This document shows positions 48,204 through 59,777 of a DNA stretch of 63,896 nucleotides, piece after piece. The position numbers and the translations under genes are program-made. The stretch is from Otariodibacter sp. (lineage in GTDB: Bacteria > Pseudomonadota > Gammaproteobacteria > Enterobacterales > Pasteurellaceae). The DNA lies in NCBI RefSeq assembly GCF_029256985.1, contig NZ_JARIDQ010000019.1, positions 1 through 63,896 on the forward strand, read 5' to 3'. Position 1 is the stretch's first letter, and each line of letters starts with the position of its first letter. A model generated the notes under the pieces. That model saw nothing but the letters and a program-made list of their open reading frames with translations. It was not told the DNA's origin and searched no databases.

Positions 48204-49205
48204 CTATTCAGTATAACTCAATGGACGCAAATCTAATTTATCCATCAAAACTCTATCTTTATCTTCTTCAGGATTTTCGGTTGTTAATAATTTATCCCCA
48301 TAGAAAATAGAATTTGCTCCCGCCATAAAACAAAATGCTTGCATAGATTCAGGCATTTCACCTCGACCTGCTGATAAACGAACAAAACTTCTCGGCATAG
48401 TGATTCTCGCCACAGCAATTGTTCTCACAAATTCAGTCCAATCTAAATCTTCAGCATCAGCCAAAGGCGTTCCTTCTACTTTAACTAATTGATTTATTGG
48501 TACGCTTTCTGGTTGAGGATCTAAGTTAGCTAAACTAGCAATTAAGCCTGCACGTTCTGGACGAGTTTCATTCATACCAACAATACCACCACAACACACT
48601 TTTAATCCGGCATTGCGCACTTTTCCTAACGTATCCATACGATCATCATGCCCACGAGTGTGAATAATTTGATCGTAACGTTCAGGATCCGTATCTAAGT
48701 TATGGTTGTAATAATCTAAACCTGCTTGTTTTAGATCTTCAGCCATACCTTCTTCTAGCATACCAAAAGTACCACAGGTTTCTAATCCTAATGCTTTAAC
48801 AGCAGAAACGATACTAGAAACGGTTTCAATATCTTTTGGCTTCGGACCTCGCCAAGCTGCCCCCATACAGAAACGACTTGCACCTCTGGCCTTAGCTATT
48901 TTGGCTTTCTCAACAATCTCTTCAACATCAAGCATAGTTTGACGAGTTAGACCTGTGTCATAACGAGCTGATTGAGGACAATATTCGCAATCTTCAGGGC
49001 AACCACCAGTTTTTATCGACAGTAAAGTCGATAACTGAATTTCTTGTGGATTAAAATTTTCACGATGAACTTGTGCGGCTTTAAAGATTAAATCCATAAA
49101 AGGCATTTCAAATAGTTCTTCAACTTCACATTTCCGCCAATACTGAGCTGTCGGGTGAGGCGTAAGTTCACTCTTTGCTTTCAAACGTAAATTATAAGTT
49201 GTCAT
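48204..49205 (-). CDS. bioB: Biotin synthase BioB
   Basis: BioB inserts sulfur into dethiobiotin with two Fe-S clusters and SAM. The 333-residue radical-SAM protein has CPEDCEYC, cluster cysteines C69, C73 and C76, and the later C and R residues for the [2Fe-2S] cluster ([21 protein letters not shown]). It lies 32 bp after rluB on the same strand. The rest of the bio cluster is not in the window. Confidence 0.97.
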   Translation of the reverse strand: MTTYNLRLKAKSELTPHPTAQYWRKCEVEELFEMPFMDLIFKAAQVHRENFNPQEIQLSTLLSIKTGGCPEDCEYCPQSARYDTGLTRQTMLDVEEIVEKAKIAKARGASRFCMGAAWRGPKPKDIETVSSIVSAVKALGLETCGTFGMLEEGMAEDLKQAGLDYYNHNLDTDPERYDQIIHTRGHDDRMDTLGKVRNAGLKVCCGGIVGMNETRPERAGLIASLANLDPQPESVPINQLVKVEGTPLADAEDLDWTEFVRTIAVARITMPRSFVRLSAGRGEMPESMQAFCFMAGANSIFYGDKLLTTENPEEDKDRVLMDKLDLRPLSYTE

Positions 49206-49237
49206 TGCCTATCCTTATTAAGCGCCGATACACTCAA

Positions 49238-50251
49238 TCAGTTTTTACTACGGTATCGAGTATGTTGTTTTACTGCCTTACGAATTTGTCTTGCACTAGT
49301 ACGGCGACGGTTTTTGGTCACATCTACTTTTGTTTCTGTTTCCGCTGGTAAGCCGACCAGATCTCTAAGATAATTAACTTGTTCAAGGTTCATTTCTTCC
49401 CAACCACCTCTTGGTAAGCTTTTTTCTAGTTTGATATTACCATAGCGAATACGAATTAAACGGCTGACTTGAATACCTTGTGATTCCCACAAGCGGCGAA
49501 CTTCACGATTACGACCTTCAGTTAGTGTTACATCAAACCATTGATTTAATCCTGTTCCACCCACAACCTTTAATTGTTTAAAGCTTGCTGGCCCATCTTC
49601 TAACTGAACGCCTTTGCGTAAACGCTGTAACATCGCATCATCGACTTCACCAAATACCCTTACTGAATATTCACGCTCAACTTCGCGACTTGGGTGCATT
49701 AAGCGGTTTGCAAGCTCACCATCTGTTGTAAAGAGTAACAATCCTGACGTATTGATATCTAAACGTCCTACAGCAATCCAACGAGAACCAACAATACGCG
49801 GTAAACGATCAAAAACTGTTGCTCGACCTTCTGGATCTGAGCGAGTACACAGTTCCCCTTCAGGCTTATAATACATTAGTACACGGCAGACTTCTTTTTG
49901 AGCCGCTGTTAAATTAATTAAATGCCCATCAATACGGATTTTTGTACTTGAACTGATTTGAATACGATCACCTAATGTGGCGACTTTACCATCTACGCTG
50001 ACACGACCTTGAGCAATTACTTGTTCGATTTCTCGACGAGAACCTTGCCCTGCTCGTGCCAGTACTTTTTGTAGTTTTTCACCTAATACTTTTGGTGTTT
50101 TACGATTCTCTGCAGATTTAGCATTATCTGATGGTTTCACTACTCTATCAGTCTGTTTCACCAATGGCTTTCTTGCTGAAGTATTTTTTGTTTGCAAATT
50201 TTTTGCTTGAACCGACCGCTTATCTGTTGTTGGTTTCTGAAATGTTGTCAT
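49238..50251 (-). CDS. rluB: 23S rRNA pseudouridine(2605) synthase RluB
   Basis: RluB makes pseudouridine 2605 in 23S rRNA. The 337-residue protein (E. coli 291) has an N-terminal Lys/Thr-rich extension of about 55 residues, an S4 domain ([15 protein letters not shown]), and the TruA/RsuA-type catalytic motif [13 protein letters not shown] with the nucleophile Asp. The basic tail ends [14 protein letters not shown]. The extension is longer than in the E. coli enzyme. It is followed by bioB, 32 bp away. Confidence 0.95.
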   Translation of the reverse strand: MTTFQKPTTDKRSVQAKNLQTKNTSARKPLVKQTDRVVKPSDNAKSAENRKTPKVLGEKLQKVLARAGQGSRREIEQVIAQGRVSVDGKVATLGDRIQISSSTKIRIDGHLINLTAAQKEVCRVLMYYKPEGELCTRSDPEGRATVFDRLPRIVGSRWIAVGRLDINTSGLLLFTTDGELANRLMHPSREVEREYSVRVFGEVDDAMLQRLRKGVQLEDGPASFKQLKVVGGTGLNQWFDVTLTEGRNREVRRLWESQGIQVSRLIRIRYGNIKLEKSLPRGGWEEMNLEQVNYLRDLVGLPAETETKVDVTKNRRRTSARQIRKAVKQHTRYRSKN

Positions 50252-50286
50252 TAAAATTCCTTATGTCGCTTTCACAAGCGTCTATG

Positions 50287-50318
50287 AATATGTTATGGAT
50301 TTAATCTCATAACATATT
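50287..50318 (-). other. Stem-loop at the yciO stop
   Basis: AATATGTTATG (50287-50297) pairs with CATAACATATT (50308-50318). The yciO stop lies in the right arm. No T tail follows, so termination is doubtful. Confidence 0.4.
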
Positions 50319-50934
50319 AATTAAAAGGGGTTATATCCCCTGATCCTTGACGGATAATCTCTGGACTATCTCCAGTTAAATCAATTACTGTCGTTGGTGA
50401 AGGACCTAAATGGCCACCATGGATGATTAAATCTACCTGATGTTCTAAATATTCTCGAATTTGATCGGGATCTGATTGTGTCACCTCTTCATTAGGTAAC
50501 ATCAATGAACAGGATAAAATAGGCTCACCCAATCCATCGATTAATGCTAAAGCAATCGCATTATCAGGTACTCGAATACCTATTGTTTTTCGTTTAGTGA
50601 GTAATCGTCTTGGTACTTCTTTTGTTGCGGGAAGAATAAAAGTATAAGGATTCGGTACGTTATTCTTAATCAATCGATATGATTGATTCGTCACTAATGC
50701 GTAAGACGAAAGCTCTGATAAATCACTACATACCAACGTAAAATTATGGTTTTCAGGTAACTTACGAATAGCAACGATTCGATCCATTGCTTGTTTATTC
50801 CCTAAAGCACAACCAAGTGCGTAACCAGAATCTGTTGGATAAACTATTACCCCGCCCTTTTTAATAATATCAACGGATTGATTAATTAAACGAGTTTGGG
50901 GATTTTCTGGATGTATATAAAAGAACTGGCTCAT
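50317..50934 (-). CDS. yciO: YciO family protein (Sua5/YrdC/TsaC-like)
   Basis: The 205-residue product resembles E. coli YciO throughout: N-terminal MSQFFYIHPENPQ, VYPTDSGYALGC, and VDLIIHGGHLG near the end. It has the YrdC-like fold; whether it makes threonylcarbamoyl-AMP is unclear, because TsaC is the main enzyme. It is upstream of rluB, as in E. coli. Confidence 0.93.
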   Translation of the reverse strand: MSQFFYIHPENPQTRLINQSVDIIKKGGVIVYPTDSGYALGCALGNKQAMDRIVAIRKLPENHNFTLVCSDLSELSSYALVTNQSYRLIKNNVPNPYTFILPATKEVPRRLLTKRKTIGIRVPDNAIALALIDGLGEPILSCSLMLPNEEVTQSDPDQIREYLEHQVDLIIHGGHLGPSPTTVIDLTGDSPEIIRQGSGDITPFN

Positions 50935-50972
50935 TATACTTCTCGCATAAAAAAATTACTCAATGATAAAAT

Positions 50973-51015
50973 TATACCCCATCTTCTAAAATTATCAGAA
51001 AAAAGATGAGGTATA
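50973..51015 (-). terminator. murA terminator
   Basis: TATACCCCATCTT (50973-50985) pairs with AAGATGAGGTATA (51003-51015) with one mismatch. The minus strand continues ATTTTATC. Confidence 0.6.
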
Positions 51016-51022
51016 GATAATA

Positions 51023-52303
<1,281 letters not shown>

Positions 52304-52402
52304 TTAATAAAATAGACAAAAATTGAAAATAAAATATAACTAACAAGCGGTGAGTTGCTGCCCAAAGTTTGTTCATATATTTCATCTTCAATTTTTAATA
52401 AA

Positions 52403-52660
52403 TTAACCAGCTAAATTGAGTAGGCGTTCTCTTTTCCACTGATCAGTGGTAAATGTTTTTATTGTTAGTGCATGAATAGCATTAGTTGCAAAGTACTCAT
52501 GAAGGGGAGAATAAATCATCTGCTGTTGCTTTACTTTAGATAAACTTGCAAAAGCATCACTCACTGCAATTACGCCATAATGTGAGTTTTCACCTTGCAC
52601 ATAAATCTCATCAAGGGATAACTTTTTTCTTAAAATATCTTCAATTTCTTTAGGTTCCAT
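52403..52660 (-). CDS. ibaG: BolA-family protein IbaG
   Basis: IbaG (YrbA) is a small BolA-type Fe-S cluster-partner protein. The 85-residue product has LDEIYVQGENSHYGVIAVSD and the family His in YSPLHEYFATNAIHALTIKT. The start overlaps the mlaB stop by 1 bp. The order mlaFEDCB-ibaG-murA is conserved in gammaproteobacteria. Confidence 0.93.
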   Translation of the reverse strand: MEPKEIEDILRKKLSLDEIYVQGENSHYGVIAVSDAFASLSKVKQQQMIYSPLHEYFATNAIHALTIKTFTTDQWKRERLLNLAG

Positions 52661-53010
52661 TAATTTTTCCCACTTGGTGCGTTACAGTATAAAAAAGTAC
52701 CTAACCAATCAGATAAATCAAATAAATCTGCCAAGTTTTTGACACAATTTGATGTATTGATAATACAACTGGTACTATGTTGATTGTAATGATTTAACAA
52801 TTCAGTAAATAAGGTAAAACCAGCTGAATCCATGTGATCTAATAGTTTTAAATCCCAATATATATGCTGATTTGGTTTTGGGGTAAATAAAGAATCACGC
52901 TTATCCCATAATGGCATCAGCGTGTCTCTAGTTAAAGTACCAATTAACTGAATAATCAAACTATCATTATTTTGCTGGATTTTCCATTTTAATGAATTTT
53001 GATCTGTCAT
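52660..53010 (-). CDS. mlaB: Mla transporter STAS-domain protein MlaB
   Basis: MlaB is the cytosolic STAS protein that binds MlaF and stabilises the Mla ABC complex. The 116-residue product has a STAS-like region with the phosphorylatable-type segment MDSAGFTLFTELL. It lies 6 bp after mlaC and overlaps ibaG by 1 bp, so translation is coupled. Confidence 0.9.
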   Translation of the reverse strand: MTDQNSLKWKIQQNNDSLIIQLIGTLTRDTLMPLWDKRDSLFTPKPNQHIYWDLKLLDHMDSAGFTLFTELLNHYNQHSTSCIINTSNCVKNLADLFDLSDWLGTFLYCNAPSGKN

Positions 53011-53016
53011 ACTATA

Positions 53017-53655
53017 CTATTTGCTTAATTTAATTGGTTGTCTCGCAGATTGCTCTATTTGTGCAGTAAGCGCATCAATACCTTTCTGACGCAAAATGCC
53101 ACTCCATTCATTCTGCTTAGTTGCAACCATACTTACGCCTTCAGCAGCCATATCATAAGCTTGCCATTCACCTGTTTTACTATTTTTTCTCCATTTAAAA
53201 TCTAGTTTAATTGGTTGATTATTTCCTTGTTGTAATACATTAACACGAATACTAACAATTGATTTATTATTAAGTGGTTTTTCATTCTCAATCTGAATTT
53301 TCTGATCACTATACTGAGTCAATACTTGAGCATAAGATTGCTCAACAAATTCACCAAATGCTTTAAAGAAAGCTTCACGTTGAGAGTTATTTGCTGAAGA
53401 TAGGTTTTTTCCTAGCACAAGTTGCCCTGCATATTTTATATGAATATGTGGTATTAAATCATTACGTACAATAGTACGAAGATAATTAGGATCACGTTGA
53501 ATTTTATTTTGGTTAGATTTAATATCACCAAAAAGCTTATCCGCAGTTTGTTGCATCAAAGTATACGGATTACTTTCAGCTGAAGCTGAGGCAGAAACTA
53601 ATGCTGAAATAGCAACAATGCTTGCTACAATTATATTTTTAAGACCTTTTATCAT
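53017..53655 (-). CDS. mlaC: Phospholipid-binding protein MlaC
   Basis: MlaC is the periplasmic carrier that shuttles phospholipids between MlaA at the outer membrane and MlaFEDB in the inner membrane. The 212-residue precursor has a signal peptide (SASASA-ES) and the family regions LVLGKNLSSANNSQREAFFKAFGEF and KNSKTGEWQAYDMAAEGVSMV. I start at MIKGLKN because GGAG precedes it; an ATG 5 codons upstream is less likely. Confidence 0.93.
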   Translation of the reverse strand: MIKGLKNIIVASIVAISALVSASASAESNPYTLMQQTADKLFGDIKSNQNKIQRDPNYLRTIVRNDLIPHIHIKYAGQLVLGKNLSSANNSQREAFFKAFGEFVEQSYAQVLTQYSDQKIQIENEKPLNNKSIVSIRVNVLQQGNNQPIKLDFKWRKNSKTGEWQAYDMAAEGVSMVATKQNEWSGILRQKGIDALTAQIEQSARQPIKLSK

Positions 53656-53757
53656 CTTTAAACTCCACATAAGAAAAATATTCTCGTTATATTAATGAAT
53701 TCATAATATACACAAAGTATACTAAGCTAGTTTTTAAACAACTAGTAAGTCAACAAT

Positions 53758-54264
53758 TTACCAAGATTCTTTTTTATTTAAATCTGAGTTATCTGACTGT
53801 TTATCACCGTATAAGAATTGCCCAATTAAATCCTCTAATACCAGCGCTGAGTTGGTATCAACAAATGAGTCACCTTCTTTTAATATAGAAGTTTCACCTT
53901 CCATTGTAAATCCAATATTTAAAGCAACATATTGCTCACCTAGCAATCCAGAAGTTTTAATTGAAAGAGAACTTGTATCCGGAATATTATCAAATTCTTC
54001 CTCAATCGCTAATGAAACCTTTGGTGTATATGTTTGGGGATCCAATTGAATATTTGAAACTCTCCCAACAACAACCCCACCAACCTTAACTGGAGCACGA
54101 ACCTTTAGGCCCCCAATATTATCAAAAGTTGCGTAAAGAGTGTAAGTTTGGGGAGAATAAAATCCTTGTACATTAGCAACTCTTAATCCTAAAAAGACTA
54201 AAGCAGCAAAACCTAAAACAACAAATAATCCAACCCAAAACTCATATTTAATTGATTGACGCAT
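53758..54264 (-). CDS. mlaD: Mla substrate-binding protein MlaD
   Basis: MlaD is an MCE-domain protein that forms a hexamer in the inner membrane and binds phospholipids. The 168-residue product (E. coli 183) has one membrane anchor (about 8-27) and an MCE domain (about 38-120) with GLKVRAPVKVGGVVVGRVSNI and LLGEQYVALNIG. It lacks the longer C-terminal extension of E. coli. It is separated from mlaE by 86 bp and from mlaC by 102 bp. Confidence 0.93.
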   Translation of the reverse strand: MRQSIKYEFWVGLFVVLGFAALVFLGLRVANVQGFYSPQTYTLYATFDNIGGLKVRAPVKVGGVVVGRVSNIQLDPQTYTPKVSLAIEEEFDNIPDTSSLSIKTSGLLGEQYVALNIGFTMEGETSILKEGDSFVDTNSALVLEDLIGQFLYGDKQSDNSDLNKKESW

Positions 54265-54350
54265 ATTTCTCCCTTACTCATCAATACCTAAAATGCAAGC
54301 AACCACATTTTATTACTAATTTACAAATTTTATATTTTAGCTCTTTTAAA

Positions 54351-55127
54351 TTAACTACCAAACATTAATGCAGTTAAAATAAAATCTAACCCTAATACAG
54401 TAAGTGATGCATTCACTACTGTTCTTGTTGTAGCTTGACTAATTCCTTCTGATGTTGGTAGTGAATCATAACCATTAAATAGTGCAATCCAAATTACTGC
54501 AAAGGCAAAAACGATACTTTTTATAAAACCATTTGTAAGATCATCTAATACAACAGTATGTTGCATTACTGACCAGAAACTACCAGAATCAACACCTTTC
54601 CAATCAACACCAACTAATGCCCCCCCCCAAATACCTATTGCTGTAAAAATAATTGCCAATATCGGCATGGAAATAATACCAGCCCAAAACCGAGGAGCTA
54701 TAATACGGCGAAGTGGATCAATTGCCATCATTTCTAAACTAGAGAGCTGCTCTGTTGCTTTCATTAAGCCTATTTCCGCCGTTAATGCAGAGCCGGCTCG
54801 TCCAGCAAATAATAATGCTGTAACTACTGGACCTAATTCTCTTAAAAGAGATAAAGAAACTAACTGTCCTAAACTGGTTTCAGCCGAAAAGCCAACTAAT
54901 ACAACATAGCCTTGCAGACCTAAAACCATACCAATAAACAGTCCTGATAACATAATAATCAATAAAGACTGAACGCCGACTGCATATAATTGCTTAATAA
55001 GTAAAGGAGAATGCTTACGAAACTCTGGTTTACCAATTAAAGCACCAACAAGAAGAAAAGTTGCTCGCCCAAAAGTACGAATTGAATCAAGAATAAATTT
55101 GCCTATTGACGAAATGATATTTGTCAT
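54351..55127 (-). CDS. mlaE: Mla permease MlaE
   Basis: MlaE is the membrane subunit of the phospholipid transporter. The 258-residue product has about five helices and the permease motif [26 protein letters not shown]. Near residue 167, Trp-Gly-Gly is encoded by TGG GGG GGG within a nine-G run (plus-strand C's 54620-54628), which could slip. The frame is intact here. The start overlaps the mlaF stop by 4 bp. Confidence 0.95.
   Translation of the reverse strand: MTNIISSIGKFILDSIRTFGRATFLLVGALIGKPEFRKHSPLLIKQLYAVGVQSLLIIMLSGLFIGMVLGLQGYVVLVGFSAETSLGQLVSLSLLRELGPVVTALLFAGRAGSALTAEIGLMKATEQLSSLEMMAIDPLRRIIAPRFWAGIISMPILAIIFTAIGIWGGALVGVDWKGVDSGSFWSVMQHTVVLDDLTNGFIKSIVFAFAVIWIALFNGYDSLPTSEGISQATTRTVVNASLTVLGLDFILTALMFGS
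54620..54628 (-). repeat. Poly-G(9) tract inside mlaE
   Basis: Nine G's on the coding strand (plus-strand C's) encode part of Trp167, Gly168, Gly169 and the first base of Ala170. A one-base change would truncate MlaE in its C-terminal third. Confidence 0.95.
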
Positions 55128-55924
55128 TGAAATAACTCCTCAGCATAATCCTTTGCAGGATAATGAAATCGTACTGGACCATCAGCATTACCTGAGAGGA
55201 ACTGTACTACCTGAGGATCTTGGCTTTTAACCAATTCGTCCGCAGTTCCTTCTGCCACCACTCTCTTATCGGCCACAATATAAGCATAATCGGCAATACT
55301 TAGCACTTCAGTTACATCATGTGAAACAATAATTGAAGTCAAATTCAACGCATGATTCATTTTTTTAATTAAAGTAACAATAACACCCATACTAATTGGA
55401 TCTTGTCCAGTAAATGGCTCATCATACATAATGAGATCAGGATCTAAAGCAATTGCTCGAGCAAGTGCTGCTCGACGAGCCATGCCACCAGATAACTCAG
55501 AGGGCATCAAATTAGCAGCACCTCGAAGTCCAACGGCTTCAAGCTTCATTAAAACAAGCTTTCTAATCAGTTTTTCTGGTAGCTTAGTATGTTCTCTAAT
55601 AGGAAAGGCAACATTATCAAATGTGGAAAGATCCGTAAACAATGCTCCAGATTGAAACAACATCCCCATTCTTTTACGTATTTGATAAAGTTCTTTATTT
55701 GAAGCACGACATATATCTTGCCCATCAAATAGAATTTGCCCTGATTCAGGTTCAATTTGTCCACCAATTAAACGTAGTAAAGTTGTTTTACCAATCCCTG
55801 AAGGTCCCATAATTGCGGTAATTTTACCTTTTTGTACTTTTAAATTTAATTTATCATAAATAATTTTTTCCCCTCTTCTGAAGGTTAAATCTTTTATTTC
55901 TACTAGGTTTTTTATATCACACAT
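55124..55924 (-). CDS. mlaF: Mla ATP-binding protein MlaF
   Basis: MlaF is the ATPase of the Mla phospholipid transporter, which keeps outer-membrane lipid asymmetry. The 266-residue product has Walker [10 protein letters not shown], signature [13 protein letters not shown], Walker [14 protein letters not shown] and switch His in VSHD. I start at MCDIKN at 55924; a GTG 6 codons upstream (55942) is an alternative. It leads the mlaFEDCB-ibaG-murA run and is divergent from rluA. Confidence 0.95.
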   Translation of the reverse strand: MCDIKNLVEIKDLTFRRGEKIIYDKLNLKVQKGKITAIMGPSGIGKTTLLRLIGGQIEPESGQILFDGQDICRASNKELYQIRKRMGMLFQSGALFTDLSTFDNVAFPIREHTKLPEKLIRKLVLMKLEAVGLRGAANLMPSELSGGMARRAALARAIALDPDLIMYDEPFTGQDPISMGVIVTLIKKMNHALNLTSIIVSHDVTEVLSIADYAYIVADKRVVAEGTADELVKSQDPQVVQFLSGNADGPVRFHYPAKDYAEELFQ

Positions 55925-56172
55925 TTGGTACTCATACTCCACAAGATGGCTCTGAATCTTCTATGAAGAGGGATATAAAGTCAATTTATTTTAATTAATT
56001 TGACAAAAATTGAAAAAGATAAGGTTACTTGATAATAGCTAATTATATGTAACCCATTCTACGAGTCGATTTAGACTTCTTAAAACTCAAGAAATTCATT
56101 CTAATTTCTCTCCATCTTTTTTATGTTTCTTGATAAGATGTATTGATTCAGAATAAAAATATAAATAATATT

Positions 56173-56841
56173 ATGGCATTAATTGAATATACTCCACCAA
56201 CCACGCCTTGGCTTGATGAAATTTATCGAGATAATCATATTTTAGTAATCAATAAACCAAGTGGATTACTTTCTGTACCGGGGAATCGTCCCGAATATCA
56301 AGATAGTGCGATGACCCGAATCAAACAAAAATATGGATTTACTGAACCAGCGCATCGTCTAGATATGGCAACCAGTGGAATATTACTTTTTGCATTAAGT
56401 AAACAAGCAGAAAAGGAATTAAAACGCCAATTTCGAGAAAGAGAACCAAAAAAATTCTATCAAGCGATTGTATGGGGAAGATTAGGCAATCATGTAGGTG
56501 AAGCTGGTCAAATTAGTTTCCCTTTAATTTGTGATTGGGAAAATCGACCACGTCAAAAAATTTGTTTCGAAAGAGGAAAGCAAGCGGTCACTTTCTATGA
56601 AATTCTTGCACATTATCCAAATAATACAACAAGAGTAAAATTAACACCTTATACTGGACGATCTCATCAACTTAGAGTACATTGTCTAGCCCTCGGTCAT
56701 CCCATTTTAGGTGACAAATTTTATGCAAATCCGCTTGCTAAAAGTTTAGCTCCTAGACTTTATTTACATGCTCAATCTTTAACAATTACCCACCCTATCA
56801 CAGGGAAACCTATGACATTTGAATCTAAACCAGAATTCTAA
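56173..56841 (+). CDS. rluA: rRNA/tRNA pseudouridine synthase RluA
   Basis: RluA makes pseudouridine 746 in 23S rRNA and 32 in some tRNAs. The 222-residue product has the RluA catalytic motif HRLDMATSGILLFAL with the nucleophile Asp, and TGRSHQLRVHCLALGHPILGD. I start at MALIEYTPP, which aligns with E. coli; an ATG 10 codons upstream is less likely. It lies 19 bp before norM, which may be in the same operon. Confidence 0.95.
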   Translation: MALIEYTPPTTPWLDEIYRDNHILVINKPSGLLSVPGNRPEYQDSAMTRIKQKYGFTEPAHRLDMATSGILLFALSKQAEKELKRQFREREPKKFYQAIVWGRLGNHVGEAGQISFPLICDWENRPRQKICFERGKQAVTFYEILAHYPNNTTRVKLTPYTGRSHQLRVHCLALGHPILGDKFYANPLAKSLAPRLYLHAQSLTITHPITGKPMTFESKPEF

Positions 56842-56860
56842 AATAAAAACGAGATATTAT

Positions 56861-58252
56861 ATGGAATTACATTTAAATCATTATAAAGAAAATACGAAAA
56901 AATTATTTAGACTAGCTACTCCCATCTTTATTTCTCAATTAGCTGTATCGGGAATGGGACTATCTGATATTATCATGGCAGGATTAGTTAGCGATGCTGA
57001 TGTATCTGCTATTGCTGTGAGTAATTCAATTTATTTTCCACTCTTTTTATTTGTATTGGGAGTGCTAAATGCTATTACACCAACTGTATCTTATCTTAAT
57101 GGCTCTAATCAACGCCATTTAATTGCACATCAAATTCGCCAAGGAGTTTGGTTAGTGTTTGTTTTAAGTATTCCTCTACTTGCAGTATACTTGAATAGCG
57201 ATCTCATTTTGGAATCAATGAAAACTCCAGCAGAATTTGCGAATAAAGCCTATTCTTACTTATCTATCATTAGTATAGGGCTTATTCCTGCATTATTATC
57301 CATCAATTTACGTTGTCTTAATGATGGTTTATCTAACCCTAAACCAGCTATGCTGATTATGTTTACAGGCTTACTGTTTAATATTCCTTTAAATTATATA
57401 TTTATTTTTGGCAAATTTGGGTTACCCGCATTAGGTGCTATCGGCTGTGGTGTATCAACAGCAATAATAAATTGGATAATGTTTAGTTTGATGGTAACGT
57501 ATTGTTACACTAATAAATCCCAAAAAGATATACAACTATTTGCAAAGTGGATTGAGTTTCCTGAGTGGGCAACAATCGTAAAATTATTAAAATTAGGGAT
57601 TCCAATCGGATTCTCTTTATTTACTGAAGTCATGTTATTTTCAACATCTTCGTTAATTATGTCTAGACTGGGTGCTCAGGTTGTTGCAAGCCATCAGGTA
57701 GCCTTACAAACTAGTTCTCTTTTCTTTATGATTCCTTTATCTTTAGGGATTGCATCAACTATTATGATTGGACAAACCCTTGGACAAAAAGAGATCCATA
57801 AAGCTAAGTATTTAAGTTATCACAATCTAATAACTGGTATGATCATCGCTTTGATTATTGGGGTTTTTATTTTTATCTTCAAAAATCTCATACCTCATGC
57901 ATTTACCTCTGAAGAAAGCTCCATTATGATTGCATCAGGATTATTAGTTTTTGCAGCCATTTATCAGATCCCTGATTCATTACAGGTCATCACAAATGGA
58001 ATACTTAGAGGGTATAAATATACAAAACCAACACTTCCCATTACATTATTTTGTTACTGGATTATTGGGCTACCACTAGGCTACATTCTATCTATGACTG
58101 ATTGGCTTGGCGAGCCAATGGCAGCAAAAGGGTTTTGGGTAATATTTTGTGTAACACTCAGCCTATCTTCCGTGTTACTCATCTATCAAATGAGAAAAAT
58201 TCAATCTATACCAGAACAAGCACTAATAGATCGCTTGGAAGCGATAAAGTAA
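56861..58252 (+). CDS. norM: MATE family multidrug efflux transporter NorM
   Basis: NorM is a sodium- or proton-driven exporter of cationic drugs. The 463-residue protein has 12 hydrophobic helices in two similar halves. The N-terminal part reads RLATPIFISQLAVSGMGLSDIIMAG; conserved residues in the first half (LNYIFIFGKFGLPALGAIG) and GRMLGAQ-type MSRLGAQVVASHQVAL in the second are typical. I start at MELHLNHY; a GAGAT-like site precedes it. It is similar to Haemophilus HmrM/NorM in length. Confidence 0.92.
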   Translation: MELHLNHYKENTKKLFRLATPIFISQLAVSGMGLSDIIMAGLVSDADVSAIAVSNSIYFPLFLFVLGVLNAITPTVSYLNGSNQRHLIAHQIRQGVWLVFVLSIPLLAVYLNSDLILESMKTPAEFANKAYSYLSIISIGLIPALLSINLRCLNDGLSNPKPAMLIMFTGLLFNIPLNYIFIFGKFGLPALGAIGCGVSTAIINWIMFSLMVTYCYTNKSQKDIQLFAKWIEFPEWATIVKLLKLGIPIGFSLFTEVMLFSTSSLIMSRLGAQVVASHQVALQTSSLFFMIPLSLGIASTIMIGQTLGQKEIHKAKYLSYHNLITGMIIALIIGVFIFIFKNLIPHAFTSEESSIMIASGLLVFAAIYQIPDSLQVITNGILRGYKYTKPTLPITLFCYWIIGLPLGYILSMTDWLGEPMAAKGFWVIFCVTLSLSSVLLIYQMRKIQSIPEQALIDRLEAIK

Positions 58253-58267
58253 ATACGAAAAGAATAA

Positions 58268-58308
58268 AAGAGGGTAACAATTAAGAATAGCTAACCCTCT
58301 TATTTTAT
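58268..58308. terminator. Terminator between norM and pssA
   Basis: AAGAGGGT (58268-58275) pairs with ACCCTCTT (58294-58301), followed by ATTTTAT. Convergent pssA ends 22 bp further; it may serve both. Confidence 0.7.
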
Positions 58309-58329
58309 CAATCAGAAATAATAATTAAA

Positions 58330-59694
58330 CTACAATAACATTCTTACTATACGATCTAAACGAACACGACCTAATTTGCGAAGTAATTTTCGTACTTTCT
58401 CTGGATAATCCTTTTGCTTATCCAAAAGATTATAGCTTGTTAATACCATTGTATGAGTTCTGATTTGTTGAAGCTCATTAGCAACTTTCTCTTTTAAACT
58501 TTCTTGAGGATCCGAAATTAAAATAGCATTCTCAGCATCTAACTTCCAAGCACGAGGGTTTAAATTATTACCCGTAAGTAAAACATAACGATTATCTACC
58601 CATACACCTTTTAAGTGATAAGTATTCTGCTCATGTTTCCACAATCGAATGACTAATTGTCCACTTTGAATATAAGTATCTAAACGTTTAGCAAAAAATC
58701 TTAAATTCTTTTCATATAAATATGGTACTGCCGATACAGTTGTAAATTTTTCCTCTGGTGGAGTATAAAAATCATTTGCAGTTTTATCTCCAACAATAAT
58801 TTCTACCTGTACACCTTTAGATAATAACCATGATACTCTCGTACTTAATGAGCGAGGAAGGTTAAAATAAGGTGTGCAAATAATCAATTTTTCCTGCGCT
58901 TGAGAAAATAAAGCTTCAATTGTTTTATTTAATCTATTTTTTCGACCTAATCCTATCAAAGGCGAAATCATAAGTTCATTATCACTCATAGTTTGCCCAA
59001 CAAAGTCATAATGTACTTGGCTTAACTTTTTACGAAATAACTTAATGAGCGGCCTAATCTCTTTAGTTTTTGGGCGCTCTTCATCTAATCTTCTAACAAC
59101 TTCGTCACTTAAAATATGTTGCTCAATCAAAGACACAAAAGTATCTGCTAATTTTTTATTAGCCAGTTGATGATAACGATCATAACGATAACGATCTAAT
59201 TGATGTAAATAAACATTATTAATACTTGCACCACTATAAAGCACCGTATTATCAATAATAAAACCTTTCAAATGTAATACACCAAAAATTTCTCGGCGAT
59301 TAACCGGCACACCATAAAAAGCAATATCATTATCAACAGGCAAATTATATTTTCGTCTAACTTCTGCATACCAGTCTGCATTACTAGATTGATCCTCAGC
59401 ACCAATTAACCCACGTTGAGCACGATGCCAATCAACAAGTATTTTAATTTCTAATTCTGGCCGAGCTAATTTTGCTTGATATAATGCCTCTAATACCTCT
59501 TGTCCAGCCTCATCATTTTGAAAATATAGTGCTGTCAAATAAATACGAGATTTAGCTTGTGCAATTAATGTTAAAAGACATTGTTTGAATTCAGCATTAC
59601 TAGCTATAAAATTAATTTGATCTGCTTCTTGTGAAATGAAGGAAATTTTTCTTAAATAACGCTCTGCACGAGTAAACTTATTTAAACTCAGCAT
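58330..59694 (-). CDS. pssA: Phosphatidylserine synthase PssA (CDP-diacylglycerol-serine O-phosphatidyltransferase)
   Basis: PssA makes phosphatidylserine, precursor of phosphatidylethanolamine. The 454-residue product is the gammaproteobacterial PLD-superfamily type with two HxKxxxxD motifs: HLKGFIIDNTVLYSGAS and HLKGVWVDNRYVLLTGNN. The C-terminus is strongly basic. I start at MLSLNKFT, preceded by AGGAG; an in-frame ATG 14 codons upstream is rejected. It follows ileS, with a terminator and an uptake core (about 59751) in between. Confidence 0.96.
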   Translation of the reverse strand: MLSLNKFTRAERYLRKISFISQEADQINFIASNAEFKQCLLTLIAQAKSRIYLTALYFQNDEAGQEVLEALYQAKLARPELEIKILVDWHRAQRGLIGAEDQSSNADWYAEVRRKYNLPVDNDIAFYGVPVNRREIFGVLHLKGFIIDNTVLYSGASINNVYLHQLDRYRYDRYHQLANKKLADTFVSLIEQHILSDEVVRRLDEERPKTKEIRPLIKLFRKKLSQVHYDFVGQTMSDNELMISPLIGLGRKNRLNKTIEALFSQAQEKLIICTPYFNLPRSLSTRVSWLLSKGVQVEIIVGDKTANDFYTPPEEKFTTVSAVPYLYEKNLRFFAKRLDTYIQSGQLVIRLWKHEQNTYHLKGVWVDNRYVLLTGNNLNPRAWKLDAENAILISDPQESLKEKVANELQQIRTHTMVLTSYNLLDKQKDYPEKVRKLLRKLGRVRLDRIVRMLL

Positions 59695-59777
59695 GGAACT
59701 ACTCCTAAAAAATAGCATATCAATTTTACAAAACACAAACCTAAACTGACCGCTTATTTTTATTATAATTTTACTAT

